A stretch of 64,000 bases of DNA, taken from positions 40,322 to 104,321 of the forward strand of contig CAVWBB010000024.1 in NCBI GenBank assembly GCA_963753115.1, given 5' to 3'. A program made the translations under genes and the position numbers. Source of the stretch: Bog-473 sp963753115 (GTDB taxonomy: Bacteria > Actinomycetota > Acidimicrobiia > Acidimicrobiales > RAAP-2). Below the pieces are notes generated by a model. That model was given only the letters and a program-made list of their open reading frames with translations, was not told the origin of the DNA and did not search any database. Positions 59,621 to 64,000 of this stretch are shown piece after piece; positions within the stretch are counted from its first letter, which is position 1; each line of letters begins with the position of its first letter.

Positions 59621-60648
59621 ACGACGCGCTGGCGATGATCGCGCCGGGCACGAAGCTCCGGGAAGGCCTCGACCGGATTCTGCAGGCCAAGCACGGCGCG
59701 TTGATCCTGGTCGGCGACGACCCCGCCGTCCTGTCCGTCTGCACGGGTGGTTTCCTCCTCGATGCGGAGTACACGCCCCAGCGACTCTCCGAGCTGGCGA
59801 AGATGGACGGCGCCATCATTCTGGCCGCCGATGCCTCCCGCATCGCCCGGGCCAACGTGCATCTCGTTCCCAAGGCGACCATCGCCACCTCTGAGACCGG
59901 CACGCGGCACCGCACGGCCGAGCGGGTGGCCCGTTCCATCGATGTGCCGGTGATCGCGGTCTCCGAGGCGATGGCGACCATCGCCGTCTACCGCAACGAC
60001 CGCAAACACACGACGCAGTCGGCCGGCTGGCTCATCGACCGCTCGAGCCAGGCGCTCTCGACGTTGCAGCGCTTCCGCTCCCGCTACGACGACGCCCTGT
60101 CCACGCTGACCCGGCTCGAAATGGAGGACTCGGTCTCGGTGCGCGATGTCGTCTCGGTGCTCCAGCCCGGCGAGATGGTCCGCCGGATCGCCGAGGAGAT
60201 CGAGGGGCATCTGGTCGAACTGGGCTCAGACGGGCGGCTCATCCACCTGCAGACCGAGGAGCTCCGCTCCGGCGTGACCGAGAGCCTGGCGCTGGTGCTG
60301 CGCGACTACGCCGACGACAACGCCACGGCGCACCTGCGCTCGCTCTCGGCCGACGCGCTGATGGACCTGCCCAAGGTGGTGGCCGCGCTGAATCTGTCTC
60401 CCTCCGCGGCCGAGCTCCACGCCGAGCTGGCCCCGCACGGCTACCGCCTGCTGCACCGGCTGCCCCAGCAGCTCTCCGAGACGCTGATCGAGCGCCTTGT
60501 CGAGCGCTTCGGCTCGCTGCCCGACATCCTCTCGGCCTCCGCCGCCGAGCTGGAGTCCGTCGACGGCATCGGCGCCGCCACGGCCCGGCACGTCCGCGAT
60601 GGCCTCGCCCGACTCGTCGAGGCCAGCATCTTCGAGCGCTACGAATGA
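59587..60648 (+). CDS. disA: diadenylate cyclase, DNA integrity scanner
   Basis: Makes c-di-AMP while scanning DNA. 353 aa; DAC domain with MDGAIILAADASRIARANVH (DGA) and TSETGTRHRTAERVARSI (RHR), a central helical spine, and a C-terminal helix-hairpin-helix (SVDGIGAATARHVRDGLARL) for branched DNA. GTG 59587 lies within radA, the conserved radA-disA pairing. Confidence 0.94.
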   Translation: MADGAGGSQPLNDALAMIAPGTKLREGLDRILQAKHGALILVGDDPAVLSVCTGGFLLDAEYTPQRLSELAKMDGAIILAADASRIARANVHLVPKATIATSETGTRHRTAERVARSIDVPVIAVSEAMATIAVYRNDRKHTTQSAGWLIDRSSQALSTLQRFRSRYDDALSTLTRLEMEDSVSVRDVVSVLQPGEMVRRIAEEIEGHLVELGSDGRLIHLQTEELRSGVTESLALVLRDYADDNATAHLRSLSADALMDLPKVVAALNLSPSAAELHAELAPHGYRLLHRLPQQLSETLIERLVERFGSLPDILSASAAELESVDGIGAATARHVRDGLARLVEASIFERYE

Positions 60649-60665
60649 TGACCGGGTGGGTCTGG

Positions 60666-60671
60666 TAAAAT
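60666..60671 (+). promoter_or_regulatory. extended -10 promoter for carD
   Basis: TGGTAAAAT contains TAAAAT at 60666-60671 with TG one base upstream (extended -10). It lies about 115 bp before the carD start in the only non-coding gap of the radA-rlmB run; no good -35 hexamer is seen. Confidence 0.5.
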
Positions 60672-60784
60672 GGTCAGTCGCCGTCGGACGGTGAGTACCC
60701 GTCCAGGTTGCCACCGCACAGCATCGCCGCAGCTCTGCGTGCCCGTGCGGGCGCAGCCGATCCACCCAAGGAGTCGTGAGTCCT

Positions 60785-61264
60785 GTGCCTTTCAAGGTCG
60801 GAGACAAAGTCGTCTATCCCCACCACGGGGCCGCCGTCATTGAGAAGCGCGAGACCAAGGTCGCCTTCGGTGAGAAGAAGGAGTACCTGGTGCTCCGCCT
60901 CGCCTACGGGGACCTGATCCTCAACGTGCCAGCCGACAACACCGATGGGGTCGGCCTGCGGGAGGTCATCAACGACGAAGAGGTCGAGGAAGTGTTCGCC
61001 GTGCTGCGCAAGAAGGAAGCGCGCATGCCGACGAACTGGTCCCGGCGCTACAAGAACCACTCGGAGAAGCTGCGCTCGGGCGACATCTACCAGGTGGCCG
61101 AGGTGGTGCGGAACCTGTCCATCCGCGACAAGGACAAGGGTCTCTCCGCCGGGGAGAAGCGCATGCTGCAGCGGGCCCGCCAGATCCTGGTGTCCGAGCT
61201 GACCTTCGCCCTCAACGTGGACGAGGAGACGGCCGAAGAGCGCCTCAACGAGGCCCTGACCTGA
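60785..61264 (+). CDS. carD: CarD-family RNA polymerase-binding regulator
   Basis: 159 aa. The N-terminal RNAP beta-interacting Tudor-like domain (VPFKVGDKVVYPHHGAAVIE, KEYLVLRLAYGDLILNVPAD) is followed by a basic DNA-binding domain (PTNWSRRYKNHSEKLRSGDI, LSAGEKRMLQRARQILVSEL with the conserved Trp). It stabilises open complexes at rRNA and other promoters. GTG 60785 is ten bases after AAGGAG and matches the family start; GTG 60776 is too close. Confidence 0.93.
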   Translation: MPFKVGDKVVYPHHGAAVIEKRETKVAFGEKKEYLVLRLAYGDLILNVPADNTDGVGLREVINDEEVEEVFAVLRKKEARMPTNWSRRYKNHSEKLRSGDIYQVAEVVRNLSIRDKDKGLSAGEKRMLQRARQILVSELTFALNVDEETAEERLNEALT

Positions 61265-61294
61265 TCGAGCGGTCCGGTCGCACCGTGGCGACAG

Positions 61295-61963
61295 GTGTGG
61301 TCGATCGTCGTGGCCGGGGGCTCCGGCCGCCGCTTCGGGCAGATGAAGCAGTTCTCCGTGCTCAACGGTCGTCCGGTGCTTGCCTGGGCCGTGGAGGCGT
61401 GCCGCCCCTCGTCCGCCGGCGTGGTTCTCGTCCTGCCCGCCCCAGGCGGGCGACGCGACGGCGACGGCGGCGCCGAGCAGGAACCCCACGGTGCCGATGT
61501 CGTCGTCACCGGCGGCGCCACGCGGGCCGACTCGGTGCGCTGCGGCCTGGCCGCGGTCCCGGCTGACGCCGACGTGATCGTCGTCCACGATGCGGCGCGG
61601 CCGCTCGCCTCGCCGGCCCTCTTTGCCGCCGTCATCGAAGCCGTGGTCGACGGGGGCGCGGATGGTGCCGTGCCCGGCGTCCCGCCGAGTGACACCATCA
61701 AGGCCGTGGACTCGTCCGGGCACGTCATCACCACGCTCGACCGCGCCACGCTGGTCGCGGTCCAGACGCCGCAGGCCTTCCGGGCCGACGTGTTGCGACG
61801 CGCGCACGACGACGCCGAGGCTGGCGCCACCGACGACGCCATGCTGGTGGAGGCGCTGGGCGGCACCGTGCAGGTGGTGCCAGGCGAGCCCGGCAACCTC
61901 AAGATCACGGACCCCGAGGACCTCGGGGCGGCCGAGCGCCAGCTGGCGGAGCGGGAAGGGTGA
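61295..61963 (+). CDS. ispD: 2-C-methyl-D-erythritol 4-phosphate cytidylyltransferase
   Basis: Third MEP-pathway step, making CDP-methylerythritol. 222 aa; SIVVAGGSGRRFGQMKQFSV, VTGGATRADSVRCGL, VIVVHDAARPLASPALF, PSDTIKAVD and VQTPQAFRADVLRRAH are intact. GTG start 61295. It overlaps ispF by four bases. Confidence 0.93.
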   Translation: MWSIVVAGGSGRRFGQMKQFSVLNGRPVLAWAVEACRPSSAGVVLVLPAPGGRRDGDGGAEQEPHGADVVVTGGATRADSVRCGLAAVPADADVIVVHDAARPLASPALFAAVIEAVVDGGADGAVPGVPPSDTIKAVDSSGHVITTLDRATLVAVQTPQAFRADVLRRAHDDAEAGATDDAMLVEALGGTVQVVPGEPGNLKITDPEDLGAAERQLAEREG

Positions 61964-62436
61964 GCATGCGCATCGGTCAGGGCATCGACGTCCACCGCTT
62001 CTCCGAGGACCCGCATCGACCGCTGGTCCTGGGCGGCGTCGTCATTGAGGGCGGCCGCGGCTTGGGCGGTCACAGCGACGCCGATGCGGTCTGCCACGCG
62101 CTGGCCGACGCGGTGCTGGGTGCGGTCGGCCTGGGCGACCTGGGGCGGCACTTCCCCGACACGGATCCCGTCTGGGAGGGAGCCGACAGCGTGACCCTGC
62201 TGACCGAGGTGGTGGCCATGGCGGCCGCCCACGGCTTCGCCTGTGCCAACGCCGACTGCACCATCGTCGCCGACGCGCCCCGCCTGGCCCCGCACACGGC
62301 CGCCATGGTGGAGCGGTTGAGCGCGGTGGTGGGAGCGCCCGTCTCGGTGAAGGCAACCCGCGCCGAGGGCCTGGGCGCGCTGGGCCGGGCCGAGGGCATC
62401 GCCTGCATGGCGGTGGTGCTGATGGAGTCGGCGTGA
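61960..62436 (+). CDS. ispF: 2-C-methyl-D-erythritol 2,4-cyclodiphosphate synthase
   Basis: Fifth MEP-pathway enzyme, 158 aa. Metal site RIGQGIDVHRF, GGHSDADAVCHALADAVLGA, DLGRHFPDTDP, KATRAEGLGALGRAEGIAC. GTG 61960 overlaps ispD; ATG 61966 is an alternative start. Provides isoprenoid precursors, possibly for the polyprenyl synthase encoded upstream. Confidence 0.94.
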   Translation: MSMRIGQGIDVHRFSEDPHRPLVLGGVVIEGGRGLGGHSDADAVCHALADAVLGAVGLGDLGRHFPDTDPVWEGADSVTLLTEVVAMAAAHGFACANADCTIVADAPRLAPHTAAMVERLSAVVGAPVSVKATRAEGLGALGRAEGIACMAVVLMESA

Positions 62437-63356
62437 GTCGGCGCCCGCCGCCCCGCGGGGGGCCGCGCCGGGCGAACACCCGCCACGAGCCGCGCCGCGG
62501 CACCGGAGGCGGCGGCGGTGGTGGCGGCGGCGGTGGCCGCGGCGGCGACCCCAGGGGAGGCGGCCAAGCGCCCGACCGCCGTCCGGGCCCGCGCAGCGAG
62601 CTCGGTGGTGATCAGGTCGAGGGGCGCCGGGCCGTGCTCGAGCTCCTGACCGTCGGGCGCCGCACCGTGCGCCGGATCATGCTGGCCGAGGACCAGGACC
62701 CCTCACCGCAGCTGGATCGCATTGAGGAGCTGGCGGGCAAAATGCGGGTCCCCGTCGAGACGGTGCCGCGGGCGCGCCTCGACTCCCAGGCCCGCACCGA
62801 GTCACCCCAGGGGGTGCTGGCCCTCGCCCGCCCTCTCGAGCCCGTCGCGCTGGAGGACCTGGCCGCGCCGGACCGGGGCGGCAACCCGCCGTTTCTCCTG
62901 GTGGCGGCCGGTATCACCGACCCACGCAACCTGGGCGCGCTCCTGCGCAGCGCCGAGTGCGCCGGCGTCACCGGCGTCGTGCTGCCGCGCCACCGCTCGG
63001 CGCGGCTGTCGCCCACGGTGACCAAGACGGCGGCCGGGGCGATCGAGCACCTGCCCTTCGCGGTGGTGGGCGGCGTGCCGGCGGCGCTCAGCGAGCTGCG
63101 CGACCTCGGGGTGTGGTCGATCGGCTTGGCCGGCGAGGCCGACCAGTCGCTCTACGACCTGCCGCTCGGCGACGGCCCGGTGGCCTTGGTGGTCGGCAGC
63201 GAGGAGAAGGGGTTGGCGCCGCTGGTGCGCCGGCGCTGCGATGCGGTGGCCGCCATTCCACAGCACGGCACCCTCCCGTCGCTCAACGTCGGCGTGGCCG
63301 GCGCGGTCGCCTGCTTCGAGGTGGCGCGCCAACGCGCCGCCCAGACGCCCGGTTAG
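62433..63356 (+). CDS. rlmB: 23S rRNA 2'-O-ribose methyltransferase, RlmB/TrmH type
   Basis: SPOUT methyltransferase of 307 aa. After a disordered Arg/Gly N-terminus (residues 1-55, with 11 consecutive Gly) there is a substrate-binding domain (QVEGRRAVLELLTVG) and the SPOUT knot: AAGITDPRNLGALLRSAECA, GPVALVVGSEEKGLAPLVRR and IPQHGTLPSLNVGVAGAVAC. Family placement (rlmB or a related TrmH) is by homology. cysS, usually between ispF and this gene, is absent. The stop overlaps the mscL stop on the other strand. Confidence 0.9.
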   Translation: MSRRPPPRGGPRRANTRHEPRRGTGGGGGGGGGGGRGGDPRGGGQAPDRRPGPRSELGGDQVEGRRAVLELLTVGRRTVRRIMLAEDQDPSPQLDRIEELAGKMRVPVETVPRARLDSQARTESPQGVLALARPLEPVALEDLAAPDRGGNPPFLLVAAGITDPRNLGALLRSAECAGVTGVVLPRHRSARLSPTVTKTAAGAIEHLPFAVVGGVPAALSELRDLGVWSIGLAGEADQSLYDLPLGDGPVALVVGSEEKGLAPLVRRRCDAVAAIPQHGTLPSLNVGVAGAVACFEVARQRAAQTPG

Positions 63357-63769
63357 GCGGCGGCCCCGACCTCAGTCGTGCAGAAGGCACACCGGCGTGC
63401 CGCGACCGGGATGTCGCTCAGGCATTCCGGGCACTCGCGGGTCTCGGGCTTGGGCTCCTCGGTGGGCAGCAGGTTGAGGCGCCGCATCAGCGCGGTCAGC
63501 GGGATCACGACAGCGAAGAACACGACCGTCGCCACGATGAGGAACGACAGCAGCGCGTTGATGAACGACCCGTACTTGAACGTCGAGTGGTTCACCGTGA
63601 ATGTCAGGTCGGAGAAGTTGGGCTTGCCGAAGATGGCGGCGATGAGCGGCGTGATCAAGTCGGCCACCAGCGCGGTGATCATGGCCGTGAAGGCGACGCC
63701 GACGACGACGGCGACCGCCAGGTCGACGATGTTCCCCCGCAAGATGAACTTCTTGAAATCCGACAGCAT
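63353..63769 (-). CDS. mscL: large-conductance mechanosensitive channel with zinc ribbon
   Basis: 138 aa. MLSDFKKFILRGNIVDLAVA then VVVGVAFTAMITALVADLIT is MscL helix 1 (pore), and SFINALLSFLIVATVVFFAV helix 2. The C-terminus carries a two-CxxC ribbon (ECPECLSDIPVAARRCAFC) in place of the usual cytoplasmic helix. Releases osmolytes on hypo-osmotic shock. ATG 63769 follows GGGAGG. Confidence 0.92.
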   Translation of the reverse strand: MLSDFKKFILRGNIVDLAVAVVVGVAFTAMITALVADLITPLIAAIFGKPNFSDLTFTVNHSTFKYGSFINALLSFLIVATVVFFAVVIPLTALMRRLNLLPTEEPKPETRECPECLSDIPVAARRCAFCTTEVGAAA

Positions 63770-63929
63770 CCCGGCCTCCCAGCTCGCGGCGGGCTGACGC
63801 GCCCGCATCTCTTCCTCACCCTGCATCTGTACCCGTTCCCGTCCGTTGGGTGCACATGGGCGCGCGGCCCGCAGCCACGCCAGCGGCCAGCCGGACAGCT
63901 GCCGGTGATGAAAGGGACCTGAGATCGGG

Positions 63930-64000
63930 AGCCCGAGGCAGGAATCGAACCCGCGACATCTTCATTACAAGTGAAGTGCTCTACCAACTGAGCTACTCGG
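63930..64000 (-). tRNA. tRNA-Thr (anticodon TGT), partial at the window edge
   Basis: Minus strand: D-arm TAGCTCAGTTGGTAGAGCA, anticodon arm CTTCACTTGTAATGAAG (anticodon TGT), T-arm GCGGGTTCGATTCCTGC, acceptor 3' strand CTCGGGC and discriminator T at 63930. CCA is not encoded (CCC follows). The first two bases of the 5' acceptor strand fall beyond position 64000. Confidence 0.93.

Overview
The window is high-GC DNA with many GTG starts, overlapping stop/start codons and several apparently leaderless genes. It looks like an actinobacterial chromosome. The run folE-folP-folB-folK, DUF2520, panC-panD, coaX-lysS, clpC, radA-disA-carD-ispD-ispF-rlmB follows, from memory, the order of the M. tuberculosis Rv3625c-Rv3579c neighbourhood. 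Secreted 'GGYWLVASDGGIFSYGDA' repeats and a MurD/MurL pair fit the class Acidimicrobiia best. The class assignment is an inference.

Region 1 (1-16.6 kb) is mostly membrane transport. It holds an FtsX-type permease, a decayed USP/enoyl-CoA-hydratase remnant, a CtpE-like P-type ATPase divergent from a P1B-5 metal ATPase with a C-terminal hemerythrin domain, a MacB/LolD-type exporter pair, a CDF-like transporter, a membrane-anchored alpha/beta hydrolase, a DUF4389 protein and an ABC-2 exporter pair.

Region 2 (16.6-23.5 kb) is a scarred accessory patch. It contains a tRNA-Thr-like 3' half whose last 19 bases recur 2.7 kb away, an IS481 transposase remnant, thiolase-tail remnants, a frameshifted GH43-like surface protein with about 43-residue repeats, a hydrolase-adenylate cyclase fusion, small enzymes, and an orphan piece of the same repeat.

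Region 3 (23.5-39.6 kb) is metabolic and regulatory. It has an MFS exporter with its TetR repressor, a CGNR regulator followed by methylmalonyl-CoA decarboxylase, a CADD/PqqC-type diiron enzyme, a peptidoglycan block (pgeF-murL-murD2), a MerR regulator divergent from a MaoC hydratase across a 19-bp-spaced promoter, a zur-znuB-znuC-znuA zinc operon, and an SDR plus CYP142-like P450 that suggest steroid side-chain oxidation.

Region 4 (39.6-64 kb) is the conserved core on the + strand: a SigR/SigH-like sigma with its zinc anti-sigma, an F420-associated metalloprotease-like protein, a TilS-Hpt fusion, folate genes (including a phosphatase-like domain fused to FolB), pantothenate genes, nadB-nadC, coaX, lysS, then clpC, radA, disA, carD, ispD, ispF and rlmB. 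mscL and a partial tRNA-Thr close the window. ftsH and cysS, which usually sit within this order, are absent. coaX, the GH43-like gene and the polyprenyl synthase each carry an apparent single-base frameshift, which may be real decay or sequence error.
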